Source: Clostridia bacterium (lineage in GTDB: Bacteria; Bacillota; Clostridia; Oscillospirales; CAG-272). From it: a stretch of 64,000 nucleotides of DNA. Location of the stretch: contig JAFTXZ010000008.1 of NCBI GenBank assembly GCA_017461385.1, forward strand, positions 186,001 to 250,000, given 5' to 3'. This document shows positions 1 through 6,426 of the stretch, piece after piece. The notes under the pieces are model-generated. The model saw only the letters and a list, made by a program, of their open reading frames with translations. It did not search any database and was not told the DNA's origin. Numbering within the stretch: position 1 is the stretch's first letter; each line of letters begins with the position of its first letter. The translations under genes were made by a program, and so were the position numbers.

Positions 1-1161
1 CAAGGCTTGCCAATTCTTATGCCTAAGGGTGCAAGAGTAATTCAGTTGCTTCAGCGTTGGATTGAGGATACTGAGCAAAAACGTGGTTATCTTTTGACAA
101 AGACTCCTTTGATGGCTAAGCGTGAGCTTTACAAGATTTCAGGACACTGGGATCATTATCTTGATGGTATGTTTGTGCTTGGTGATCCTGATGACTATAC
201 TAAGGAATGCTTTGCGCTCCGTCCTATGACCTGTCCATTCCAATATCAAGTGTTCTTGAACAAAAAGCGCTCTTACAGAGACCTTCCTATGCGTCTTGGC
301 GAAACCTCTACTCTATTCAGAAACGAGGACAGCGGTGAAATGCACGGTCTTATTCGTGTAAGACAGTTTACTATTTCCGAGGGACACTTAATCTTGCGTC
401 CCGACCAGTTGGCTGAGGAATTCAAGGGCTGTCTTGAGCTTGCTAAGTATTGTCTTGAGACTATTGGTCTTTGGGAGGACTGTACCTTCCGTTTCTCACA
501 GTGGGATCCTAAGCGTACTGACAAGTATGAGGGCACTCCTGAGCAATGGAACGAGGCACAGGAAATTATGGGTAAGCTTCTTGATGAAATTGGTCTTGAT
601 TATGAGATTGGTATCGATGAGGCTGCATTCTATGGTCCTAAGCTTGACATTCAATGTAAGAACGTTTTCGGCAAAGAAGACACAATTGTAACAATTCAAA
701 TTGATATGCTTCTTGCTAAGAAGTTTGGTATGGAATACGTTGATTCTAACAATCAGCTCGCAACTCCATATATTATTCACCGTACGTCTATGGGCTGTTA
801 TGAAAGAACACTTGCGCTTATTCTTGAAAAGTATGCAGGTGCGCTTCCACTTTGGCTATCTCCTACACAGGCAGTTATCATTCCTGTTAACTCTGAGTTT
901 GATGATTACGCTAAGGAAATTGAAGCTAAGATGCTTGCTTGCGGTATGAGAGTTGAGGCTGACCTACGTAATGAAACTATGGGTAAGCGTATTCGTGAGG
1001 CTCAGCTACAAAAGGTTAACTACGTAATCGTTGTTGGTGCTAATGAAAAGAAAGCCGGCACTGTTTCACTTCGTGCACGTGGTGGTATCGACCTAGGTGT
1101 TATGCCTATTGATGAAATGATTAGCAAGCTAAGTCAAGAAATTGATGAAAAGAAAAGATAA
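1..1161 (+). CDS. thrS: Threonyl-tRNA synthetase, C-terminal part (cut by window edge)
   Basis: Charges tRNA-Thr with threonine in the cytoplasm. The frame is open from base 1, so the start and the N-terminal TGS and editing domains lie outside the window. The visible part (about 386 residues) is the class II catalytic core: motif 2 around FRNEDSGEMHGLIRVRQF, motif 3 in the LALILEKYAGALPLWL stretch, then the anticodon-binding domain (VIIPVNSEFDDYA to the C-terminus). The lysine-rich end (IDEKKR) and the 40-base gap to the next gene mark a normal stop. The first codon of the open frame here is TTG, but it is internal and not a start. Family assignment is secure. Confidence 0.96.
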   Translation, partial: QGLPILMPKGARVIQLLQRWIEDTEQKRGYLLTKTPLMAKRELYKISGHWDHYLDGMFVLGDPDDYTKECFALRPMTCPFQYQVFLNKKRSYRDLPMRLGETSTLFRNEDSGEMHGLIRVRQFTISEGHLILRPDQLAEEFKGCLELAKYCLETIGLWEDCTFRFSQWDPKRTDKYEGTPEQWNEAQEIMGKLLDEIGLDYEIGIDEAAFYGPKLDIQCKNVFGKEDTIVTIQIDMLLAKKFGMEYVDSNNQLATPYIIHRTSMGCYERTLALILEKYAGALPLWLSPTQAVIIPVNSEFDDYAKEIEAKMLACGMRVEADLRNETMGKRIREAQLQKVNYVIVVGANEKKAGTVSLRARGGIDLGVMPIDEMISKLSQEIDEKKR

Positions 1162-1201
1162 TTTTAGGAAATAATATATAAAACAATCAAAGGAGATTTT
1201 T

Positions 1202-1816
1202 ATGTCAGAAAGAATTGAGGCAAGCTCTCTTTTCAACATTGGCTATGGTCTTTATGCCATTTCCTACAATGATGGAAAAAGAGACAACGCGTTTATATGC
1301 AATACTGTTGTTCAATTGACAAGCACTCCCTTGCAAATAGCTGTTACTATAAATAAGGCAAATTATTCTCACGACGTTATCAAAAGCACAAAAAAAATGA
1401 ATGTAAATTGCTTAAGCATCGACACTCCCTTTGAGATTTTTGAGAAATTAGGCTTCAAGAGTGGCAAGGATCACTCAAAGCTTGACGGTATTTTATATTG
1501 GAATTCTTCAAATGGGCTTGCTGTGCTAAGTGCTGATTATGCAAATTCATTTATTTCACTAAGCGTTAATGATTGCATTGACCTTGGTACACACTCAATG
1601 TTCATTTGTACTGTTACAGAGGCTGTGAATATTACAGAGATTGAGACTATGTCTTATTCCTATTATCACAAAAACGTAAAACCAAAGCCCCAAGCACAGA
1701 AAAAGTCAGGGTACGTGTGCAAAATTTGTGGTTATATCCACGAGGGTGATACCCTTCCTGAGGACTTTGTGTGTCCAATCTGTAAGCACGGTGCCGAGGA
1801 TTTTGAAAAGCTATAA
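1202..1816 (+). CDS. Flavin reductase-rubredoxin fusion protein
   Basis: A 204-residue redox protein with two modules. Residues about 1-160 match the flavin reductase-like FMN-binding split-barrel fold (the pattern of high-molecular-weight rubredoxins and flavoredoxins). Residues about 168-204 form a rubredoxin domain with two CxxC pairs, CKICGY and CPICKH, that would bind one iron. In anaerobes such fusions pass electrons from NAD(P)H through FMN to iron, usually for oxygen or nitric oxide detoxification by flavodiiron proteins. That role is inferred here. The start ATG is preceded by AAAGGAGA at good spacing, and a strong terminator follows. The rubredoxin module is complete. Confidence 0.88.
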   Translation: MSERIEASSLFNIGYGLYAISYNDGKRDNAFICNTVVQLTSTPLQIAVTINKANYSHDVIKSTKKMNVNCLSIDTPFEIFEKLGFKSGKDHSKLDGILYWNSSNGLAVLSADYANSFISLSVNDCIDLGTHSMFICTVTEAVNITEIETMSYSYYHKNVKPKPQAQKKSGYVCKICGYIHEGDTLPEDFVCPICKHGAEDFEKL

Positions 1817-1819
1817 ACT

Positions 1820-1853
1820 AAAAAGCACTTGACAAAATGTCAAGTGCTTTTTC
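1820..1853 (+). terminator. Rho-independent terminator after the rubredoxin fusion gene
   Basis: AAAAGCACTTGACA pairs with TGTCAAGTGCTTTT across a short A-rich loop, followed by a T-rich run. It lies 8 bases after the stop codon. Confidence 0.9.
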
Positions 1854-1867
1854 TTTGTTTTTTAAGA

Positions 1868-1965
1868 CCTGCAAATTTTTTGTAAAGAGATAATAAGTAA
1901 ATTGCTCTTCTTTATCAAGCGTTGTGTCGGCGGTTAGGAGACGAGGAAGTGTTGCCTGCCTTTAT
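1868..1965 (-). repeat. Gene-end repeat, copy D (internally shortened)
   Basis: Read on the minus strand it opens with GGCAGGCAACACTTCCTCGT and then CTCC, the same head as the 88-bp copies near 3.8, 4.6 and 5.2 kb. It lacks their central AAAAGGGACAAGGGTGCC hairpin block. Its far end (bases 1868-1888) matches the sequence beyond copy A (5144-5164) over 21 bases with one difference. The head forms the last codons of the gene at 1915-2493. Confidence 0.7.
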
Positions 1966-2493
1966 GATAAACTTGACAGTTTTGATTCCAAAGAAATTAT
2001 CTTTTTTTGTTGGATTATAGCTTTCAATTAGAGCTTTTACAAATTTTTGATCGCTAACCATTATAACTTTAGAATAATCATTGAGTGATATTGAATATTG
2101 ATCGGATATATACACCTCAATGCTTTCAACGTTCTCTTGCTTTAATATTATTTTTACTATCTCATCAATAAAATTAAGCTTATTAAATAAGAACTCAAAT
2201 TCTCTTTTTTTAAATTCACATTTTGGAAAAGATATTGCATATTCAAATGAATCATATGTTTCAAAAATATCTTCGCATTCTATGCTGTTTTTATCATTTG
2301 TTAAAGTAAAATAATTACTATTGCATTCAAGCAATTCCAATATTTCATTTTGATAATTCTTAGGTTCAAATTGAATTCCGAACTTATTATTCATCATAAA
2401 TTCATCTAGTTCACTATAAACAAGATTGATATTTATATCTTTTTTCAATTTTATTAAAAAAATGTTTCTAACACTCATTATTTTACTCCCCAT
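1915..2493 (-). CDS. Unknown protein, 192 residues, in the toxin/immunity island
   Basis: No family recognised. The protein is acidic, rich in Asn, Ile, Lys and Phe, and has neither signal peptide nor membrane segment. AT-rich codon use resembles the neighbouring putative immunity genes and differs from the flanking housekeeping genes. An ATG at residue 6 (MSVRNIF) has GGGGAGTAAAAT just before it, so the true protein is probably 187 residues, ending the gene near 2478. The last 14 residues (GNTSSSPNRRHNA) come from the repeat element and not from the original protein, since NTSSSP also ends the unrelated protein at 5215-5721. Position suggests an orphan immunity protein; this is inference. 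Confidence 0.55.
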   Translation of the reverse strand: MGSKIMSVRNIFLIKLKKDININLVYSELDEFMMNNKFGIQFEPKNYQNEILELLECNSNYFTLTNDKNSIECEDIFETYDSFEYAISFPKCEFKKREFEFLFNKLNFIDEIVKIILKQENVESIEVYISDQYSISLNDYSKVIMVSDQKFVKALIESYNPTKKDNFFGIKTVKFIIKAGNTSSSPNRRHNA

Positions 2494-2553
2494 AATACGG
2501 AAATACCTTTCCTGTTTTTCCGTTCCAACGCCACACCCCTTTGTACCTCCACC

Positions 2554-2867
2554 CTAGAAGTGTTTTCTGTCTCCATAAAGATTTTGTAATTTCAAAATAC
2601 ATTTGCCTAAAGCAGTATGAGACAAATCATTTATTGAATCTGTTATCAAATATGATGATTCCAAAAGTCTTTGTTTCTTTCCATACTTGAAATAAATTTT
2701 ACCTTCATTTGCATACGATAACAACTCACTAATTTCAGGAACAATGACTTTTTGTATTTGTTCTAATTTCCACAATGACTCTTTGCCATCAAGTATTGCT
2801 TTTTTTCTTTTTCTGCACAATCTAATATTTCAATCAACAAGCAAACAAATGAATTGTTTTTATTCAT
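2554..2867 (-). pseudogene. Small unknown gene with a frameshift in an A-run
   Basis: Two overlapping frames make one gene. The first starts at ATG 2867-2865 (MNKNNSFVCLLIEILD), 8 bases after the upstream stop, with AAGAAGG just before it. It runs into a stop soon after the run AGAAAAAGAAAAAAAGC. The second frame continues from that run (ILDGKESLWKLEQIQKV) to the stop at 2554, in total about 104 residues. The A-run near 2800 is the likely slip site, so this is a decayed gene or a sequencing error. The C-terminus ends inside a decayed gene-end repeat. Function unknown; context suggests an immunity-type protein. Automated callers would start it at TTG 2820. Confidence 0.5.
2557..2574 (-). repeat. 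Gene-end repeat, decayed copy E
   Basis: On the minus strand GGAGACAGAAAACACTTC resembles the repeat head GGAGACAGGCAACGCTTCC of copy C. As in the good copies, it sits exactly over the last codons of a gene. Only the head is present, so the assignment is tentative. Confidence 0.4.
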
Positions 2868-2874
2868 TACCTTC

Positions 2875-3384
2875 TTAATACAGATACCCACCACTTTTCT
2901 TCTTTCTCATTGCCCGTAAATATATCGATGTGTTTTCAAATGCGTCTTTTTTTGTTAAATGAAATTTTGGTGATATAGATGAATCACCCGAAGAATTGTC
3001 CACCAACACACAAGAAAGATTTTGAAGTGCGGCGAATCTATAAAATATTTCGTTCGTGAGTCTTTTATAAAATGGGCTTTTGATGCAATTTATCAATTCT
3101 CTTGTAAGTTTTTTCATAGTCAAAATCACATCTCTGTCGTAATAATCTAAATATCTTACAGGGAGTTTAAGTTTTATTTCAGAACCCAAGCTATTCGTTC
3201 TTCGAACTAGATACCTTACTATTTCCAAAGGAATATCACTATCCCTGTTTTTTATCATTAAATCAATCACCAAGTTAATTTTCCTTAAATCATTCAAAGC
3301 TTCGCTTCTCATAGTTACAATGTCAATTCTTTTATAATATCTAAACAGATAGAACAATATAAAACTTATGCAAGTTCCTTCCAT
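2875..3384 (-). CDS. Putative immunity protein paired with the ParB-like toxin tip
   Basis: A 169-residue protein with no recognised family. The start at ATG 3384 (MEGTCISFILFY) is chosen because AAAGGAGAGAAA stands directly before it; the open frame itself begins 13 codons earlier. It starts only 11 bases after the stop of the toxin-tip-like gene at 3396-3746, the typical toxin then immunity order. The N-terminus has a short hydrophobic stretch (ISFILFYLFRYY) and the rest looks helical and lysine-rich. A neutralising role is inferred from position alone. It is followed 7 bases on by the frameshifted gene at 2554-2867, so the two were probably co-transcribed. Confidence 0.55.
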   Translation of the reverse strand: MEGTCISFILFYLFRYYKRIDIVTMRSEALNDLRKINLVIDLMIKNRDSDIPLEIVRYLVRRTNSLGSEIKLKLPVRYLDYYDRDVILTMKKLTRELINCIKSPFYKRLTNEIFYRFAALQNLSCVLVDNSSGDSSISPKFHLTKKDAFENTSIYLRAMRKKKSGGYLY

Positions 3385-3395
3385 TTTCTCTCCTT

Positions 3396-3746
3396 TTAAG
3401 GTACAATTTTTAAGGTTGACCATAAAATATTTGTAACCACATTTGGATCGTTTACATACAATCCCATATTTGGTCCTGTGTTAAGTTTTCCATATTTCAT
3501 AACGTTGGCGATCATTGTATGATGACCTTCAGAAACATGTAAAGTTCCATTGATTTTTGTATAAGAACTTGTCGCCGTGAGGTAATCATACGAGTTATAT
3601 TTAGCTAAAATCCCACTCTGAGATACTTGTGTTTGACCGGGTCTTATGCCAGTTTCATCCAACGTTTTCAAAGCTTTAGTTATGCGTGGTTCTGGTTGAA
3701 AAGTATTTGATGAAGTTGCCGATGAAGCTTGAATTTGTAGAGACAC
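3396..3746 (-). pseudogene. Orphan toxin-tip fragment, ParB/Srx-like nuclease type
   Basis: About 115 residues with no start of their own beyond a codon inside repeat copy C, so this is a C-terminal domain cut from its delivery protein. The segment IRPGQTQVSQSGILAKYNSY followed by HVSEGHHTMIANVMKYG has the layout of ParB/sulfiredoxin-like domains (a GHHx(T/R)xxA motif near the end), which occur as nuclease tips on Rhs and other polymorphic toxins. The upstream Rhs or LXG part is missing and is replaced by the repeat, whose sequence reads in frame as PSVS before the domain. The next gene starts 11 bases downstream and is its likely immunity partner. Family match is by motif only. Confidence 0.5.
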
Positions 3747-3827
3747 TGGGTATCAAAAGGCACCCTTGTCCCTTTTGAGTTAATTAATCATCAATTCCTT
3801 GGAGACGAGGAAGCGTTGCCTGTCTCC
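3740..3827 (-). repeat. Gene-end repeat, copy C (about 88 bp)
   Basis: On the minus strand it begins GGAGACAGGCAACGCTTCCT right after the TAA of the lipoprotein gene. It continues through TTAATTAACTCAAAAGGGAC and the hairpin GGGTGCCTTTTGATACCC, and ends at CAGTGTCTC, where it is fused to the toxin-tip fragment at 3396-3746. It aligns with copies A and B over their whole length with a few substitutions and one single-base gap. Confidence 0.85.
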
Positions 3828-4346
3828 TTAATTTTCTCTTGTTTTTGCTATATGAATGCCTGGAGTTCCTTTTCCGTCACCTACATATCGCTTTTCGGGA
3901 GTTGTATCATTTTTGAATTTTATAATGTACAAAGATTCAATACCCACCTCTTTTGGATCAATAACATTGTAAACAATATCCTTAATGTATATGCGATACA
4001 CTTCCTCTGTTGTATAAATATCATAACTAATTGTAAAAGTTGTTTTTTCGTTATTATCATTCGATGAATGTATAGCTCCATAATCATAATAATCATAACA
4101 TTTACCATTGTAATAATTTATCAACATCTGCAACCATATATCAAAATTCTCAGTTTGTCTAGTGCTCTCTGTAAATAACGATTTTAGTTCATCAAAATCC
4201 TTTTCTTCCAATTCATCTAATAAATTTTCTAACCTTGAAGCCATATATTCTGAATAGTCTTTTGAATAAAACGGATTGTTGGAAACATAACATGATGTTA
4301 AACACATCAAAAACACTAACAAAATGGGTATTATTACTTTTTTCAT
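3828..4346 (-). CDS. Lipoprotein, putative immunity protein
   Basis: A 172-residue exported lipoprotein: MKKVIIPILLVFLMCLTSC is a signal peptide with lipobox LTSC. The mature part is acidic and Tyr/Asp-rich with no recognised domain. The start at 4346 is preferred because GAGGTG lies 5 bases upstream; an earlier ATG at 4358 overlaps the stop of the upstream fragment. It directly follows the toxin-tip-like fragment at 4358-4555, which suggests an immunity protein acting at the cell surface. Its stop codon abuts repeat copy C. The immunity role is inferred from order; the lipoprotein call is secure. Confidence 0.65.
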   Translation of the reverse strand: MKKVIIPILLVFLMCLTSCYVSNNPFYSKDYSEYMASRLENLLDELEEKDFDELKSLFTESTRQTENFDIWLQMLINYYNGKCYDYYDYGAIHSSNDNNEKTTFTISYDIYTTEEVYRIYIKDIVYNVIDPKEVGIESLYIIKFKNDTTPEKRYVGDGKGTPGIHIAKTREN

Positions 4347-4357
4347 AATGCACCTCA

Positions 4358-4555
4358 TCAAAATCGTAGTATTGCAGTCATAGCTGGATCATGAAAATAC
4401 CAACCTTCTGCTTCTCCACTATTCTTAAACGCATAGTACATACCGACATTATGAAAATCAAGTATATATTCTACGCTTATTCTGCTTGCATCTGTCTTCA
4501 ATGAGTTGGAATCAAAAATAGTTTGCCACCATTCTGTGGAGACACTGGGTGCCAA
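4358..4555 (-). pseudogene. Orphan toxin-tip-like fragment
   Basis: A 65-codon open frame whose first codons (APSVS) lie inside repeat copy B, so it lacks its own start and N-terminal part. The remainder (TEWWQTIFDSNSL, YFHDPAMTAILRF) matches no family I recognise. The organisation copies that of the ParB-like fragment at 3396-3746: repeat, fused C-terminal fragment, then an immunity-type gene, here with the downstream ATG overlapping its TGA. It is probably the last part of a displaced Rhs-type toxin tip. Confidence 0.4.
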
Positions 4556-4626
4556 AAGGCACCCTTGTCCCTTTTTAGTTAATTAAAACGTCATTCCTTT
4601 GGAGACGAGGAAGTGTCACCTGTCTT
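4539..4626 (-). repeat. Gene-end repeat, copy B (88 bp)
   Basis: On the minus strand it starts 9 bases after the TAG of the gene at 4636-4872 with AAGACAGGTGACACTTCCTC. It contains TTTTAATTAACTAAAAAGGG and a perfect 7-bp hairpin (GGGTGCC, TTTT, GGCACCC; bases 4547-4564), and ends at CAGTGTCTC, where it is fused to the fragment at 4358-4555. It aligns with copy A over its whole length without gaps. Confidence 0.87.
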
Positions 4627-4635
4627 CACGTCTTC

Positions 4636-4872
4636 CTATCTAGAAAATTTTGTTCTTAAAATGATATGAGTAACAAGCATAAGGGCAGCACAAACAACCC
4701 CCAAAAAAAGTATTTGATTATGATTCAACGGAATATGCAGTGTTTTGAGCAAGTTTTCTGCGCTTGCAGAACCTAGTATTTCGTCATATATTCCAAAAAT
4801 GCTAAACAATACAGTAAACACAGTTGAAATAACATTTACAATTATCATTATTATTCTAACAAATAACATCAT
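4636..4872 (-). CDS. Small two-helix membrane protein coupled to the Rhs fragment
   Basis: A 78-residue protein with two predicted membrane helices (about residues 4-25, IIMIIVNVISTVFTVLFSIF, and 55-72, ILFLGVVCAALMLVTHII) joined by a polar loop. Its ATGATG start overlaps the TGA of the Rhs core fragment at 4869-5003, so it was translated directly after that fragment. GGAAAGGGG lies about 12 bases upstream. It is probably a membrane immunity protein or what remains of one. No family recognised. Confidence 0.5.
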   Translation of the reverse strand: MMLFVRIIMIIVNVISTVFTVLFSIFGIYDEILGSASAENLLKTLHIPLNHNQILFLGVVCAALMLVTHIILRTKFSR

Positions 4873-5003
4873 TTCAGAATATACCCCTTTCCATTGGCTC
4901 TTGCGACTGGATCGCTACAAAAAGCAGAGTAAACCGTATTTCCCCATGCATCATAGTGATAAAGTGTTACGATTTGACCTTGCTCGTTGTATATACCTAA
5001 TTA
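4869..5003 (-). pseudogene. Rhs (YD-repeat) toxin core, C-terminal fragment
   Basis: The minus-strand frame not called as an ORF reads IYNEQGQIVTLYHYDAWGN, then TVYSAFCSDPVARANGKGY and a TGA at 4871-4869. IxxxxGxIVxxYxYDAWGN is the hallmark of the last YD repeats of Rhs shells in Firmicutes, just before the hypervariable tip. The frame is closed upstream by a TAA near 5008, so only about 44 codons survive. This is the direct evidence that the island derives from Rhs polymorphic toxins. The usual NPFRYRGYY-type segment after YDAWGN is missing, which points to recombination inside the shell. Confidence 0.7.
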
Positions 5004-5050
5004 TACCATAAAACCAAACACTTTGTGTTTGTTAGCATCGAAAGATGCGT

Positions 5051-5135
5051 GTTTTCTTTCTTTTGACAAGAAAACGTTTTAGCCGTCAGCATAAGCTTCG
5101 CAATAGCTTGTCTATTGAAGCAAGAAGCTTGTGCT
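5051..5135. other. Two adjacent hairpins in a non-coding stretch
   Basis: GTTTTCTT (5051-5058) pairs with AAGAAAAC (5068-5075). AGCATAAGCTTC (5088-5099) pairs with GAAGCTTGTGCT (5124-5135) with one wobble, enclosing a second pairing CAATAG/CTATTG. The 160 bases between the Rhs fragment and repeat copy A hold no gene that I can see. The long stem could be a folded recombination site, an IS200/IS605-type end or a structured RNA. I cannot tell these apart. Confidence 0.4.
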
Positions 5136-5143
5136 ATATCACC

Positions 5144-5262
5144 CCTGTAAATTTTTTGTAAAGAAATCACACAATCGGGACCGAGGGTGCATTTGCACCC
5201 TTGTCCCTTTTGAGTTAATTAAAATGTCGTTCCTTTGGAGACGAGGAAGTGTTGACTGTCTT
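5144..5262 (-). repeat. Gene-end repeat, copy A (88 bp plus tail)
   Basis: The core at 5175-5262 is the third full copy. Its head, AAGACAGTCAACACTTCCTC, encodes the final residues (NTSSSPKERHFN) of the gene at 5215-5721. The hairpin arm differs from copies B and C but still pairs (GGGTGCA with TGCACCC, 5185-5200). No toxin tip is fused beyond it. Instead the tail CTTTACAAAAAATTTACAGG (5144-5163) is shared with copy D. Confidence 0.85.
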
Positions 5263-5721
5263 TTTGATCAATTCATTAATAACTGGATTCTTATTCACAA
5301 AATATATCAATTGTTTAATATTTTTTTGTGTCATAGAAAATCCAATTTTTTCTCCGTTATTTCCTACGAGAAATACCATAGGCTTAAGATAAATCGTTGG
5401 TATTATCGAATACTGAAATAGTTTAATTTCTTTGATTTCATATTTCTGAATACATTCCCAACTGATTTCAATTTTTCCATCTGTGACAGTTTTATCATCT
5501 AAATAAATAATTCGATACGCATATTTATGAATTGCAAAACAAATTATCCACATTCCCAAGTATTGTAAGATGAAAAACACGGATGTAAACAAATCTTTTT
5601 TTATTGGAAATACAAGAATAGGCAGCAGTTCAATCAATAACACGACAGCTGGAGCTAAAAACGAAAACACAATCAATTGTGCATGTGATATAATTTTTTT
5701 CATATTTAGAACCATAACCAA
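5215..5721 (-). CDS. Two-helix membrane protein with PH-like C-terminal region
   Basis: A protein of about 162 residues. The open frame begins at TTG 5721, but ATG 5703 (MKKIISHAQLIVFSF) is a more natural start. Two membrane helices lie near residues 12-33 and 40-60, then a soluble part (IIYLDDKTVTDGKIEISWEC and on) that resembles bacterial PH-like membrane proteins such as immunity proteins of the YcxB type. This likeness is weak. The last dozen residues (NTSSSPKERHFN) belong to repeat copy A. It follows the 33-residue peptide gene with no gap, so these genes probably share a transcript. Confidence 0.5.
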   Translation of the reverse strand: MVMVLNMKKIISHAQLIVFSFLAPAVVLLIELLPILVFPIKKDLFTSVFFILQYLGMWIICFAIHKYAYRIIYLDDKTVTDGKIEISWECIQKYEIKEIKLFQYSIIPTIYLKPMVFLVGNNGEKIGFSMTQKNIKQLIYFVNKNPVINELIKKTVNTSSSPKERHFN

Positions 5722-5823
5722 CTAAGTGTTGCCTTTCTTCCTCTTTTTCTTTTCAAATGTTATAAGTGCAACTATAAAACAAATTAGAGTAATTGGAATT
5801 GCTAAAATAACTATCGTTGGCAT
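5722..5823 (-). CDS. 33-residue single-helix membrane peptide
   Basis: Too short for usual gene calling. ATG 5823 opens MPTIVILAIPITLICFIVAL, one hydrophobic helix, followed by a basic tail ending KKRKKGNT and TAG at 5722. It lies 15 bases after the secreted-protein gene at 5839-6255. Its last codons, AAAGGCAACACT, match the head of the gene-end repeat, so it too ends in that element (decayed copy F). There is no clear ribosome binding site, which lowers confidence. Function unknown; the form suits a small membrane immunity protein or a shortened larger protein. Confidence 0.35.
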   Translation of the reverse strand: MPTIVILAIPITLICFIVALITFEKKKRKKGNT

Positions 5824-5838
5824 TTTTTTGTTTTGCGT

Positions 5839-6255
5839 TTAATAGTATGCTTCTATTTCACGAGTAATTACATCAGCAGTACCGCCACTTCCATATACGG
5901 TATAGGTTACTATAGCCTTATACGTTCCGCCTTCTGTTAGCTGAATTGAATGTGCTCCATCTGCGCTATAGTCGTTTATGAGATCCTTCCAGTAAGCGCC
6001 ATCTACATTGTTGTACCACCACCAGGTCTTCTTCTGTAGTTGTATTTCTACCTTTATGGTAGTTGTTAAGTTTTTGTACCCGTTACAAACATATTCTACA
6101 GTTGCAATTCCTGTTGAGTCTATTGTAAATTCTTCTACTGTATTTGCAGTATTGTTATATCGTGGCATTATTTCTACCGCTGTTGTTGGCAATATCATAG
6201 CAAATAGCATTACACAAAGCATTACAAAAGAGATTATTCTATTTCGCACCTTCAT
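5839..6255 (-). CDS. Secreted protein, 138 residues, unknown function
   Basis: The N-terminus is a clear signal peptide (about residues 1-26, FVMLCVMLFAMILPTTA) without a lipobox Cys at the cut, so the product is probably released. The mature part is beta-rich with repeated Thr/Val/Tyr and a WWWYNN segment, like small Ig-like or bacteriocin-like exported proteins. I recognise no family. AAAGGAGGAAAAAT precedes the ATG. It is divergent from the ECF sigma operon next door and could be one of its targets; nothing in the sequence proves this. Confidence 0.6.
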   Translation of the reverse strand: MKVRNRIISFVMLCVMLFAMILPTTAVEIMPRYNNTANTVEEFTIDSTGIATVEYVCNGYKNLTTTIKVEIQLQKKTWWWYNNVDGAYWKDLINDYSADGAHSIQLTEGGTYKAIVTYTVYGSGGTADVITREIEAYY

Positions 6256-6370
6256 ATTTTTCCTCCTTTCTTTTTTTGTTTTTTCTCCCTCTATAATTAA
6301 AGAGTCTTTTGTTTTTCAAAAACCTTCATTTTTTTGAAAATTTTCCAAAAAATATTATAATGGCGTAATC

Positions 6371-6399
6371 TTGACTATGTAGAGCTTGGGTGATATAAT
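6371..6399 (+). promoter_or_regulatory. Promoter of the ECF sigma operon
   Basis: TTGACT, 17-base spacer, TATAAT with the extended TGA before it; the ATG follows 28 bases on. This is a housekeeping sigma-A type promoter, so basal expression of the ECF factor does not need itself. The remaining bases between 6256 and 6370 are AT-rich and hold the start region of the divergent secreted-protein gene. Confidence 0.8.
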
Positions 6400-6426
6400 T
6401 AAGAAAAACTTTTAAGGGACTGGGAA

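Noticed and set aside
5088..5135. Complete IS200/IS605 element
   Set aside because: A hairpin of suitable form is seen but there is no transposase frame and no second end.
1868..5262. Integron attC sites and a cassette array
   Set aside because: Gene-end repeats in one orientation resemble cassettes, but the RYYYAAC and GTTRRRY core sites are not present and no integrase is in the window. I keep only the weaker statement of a recurring element.
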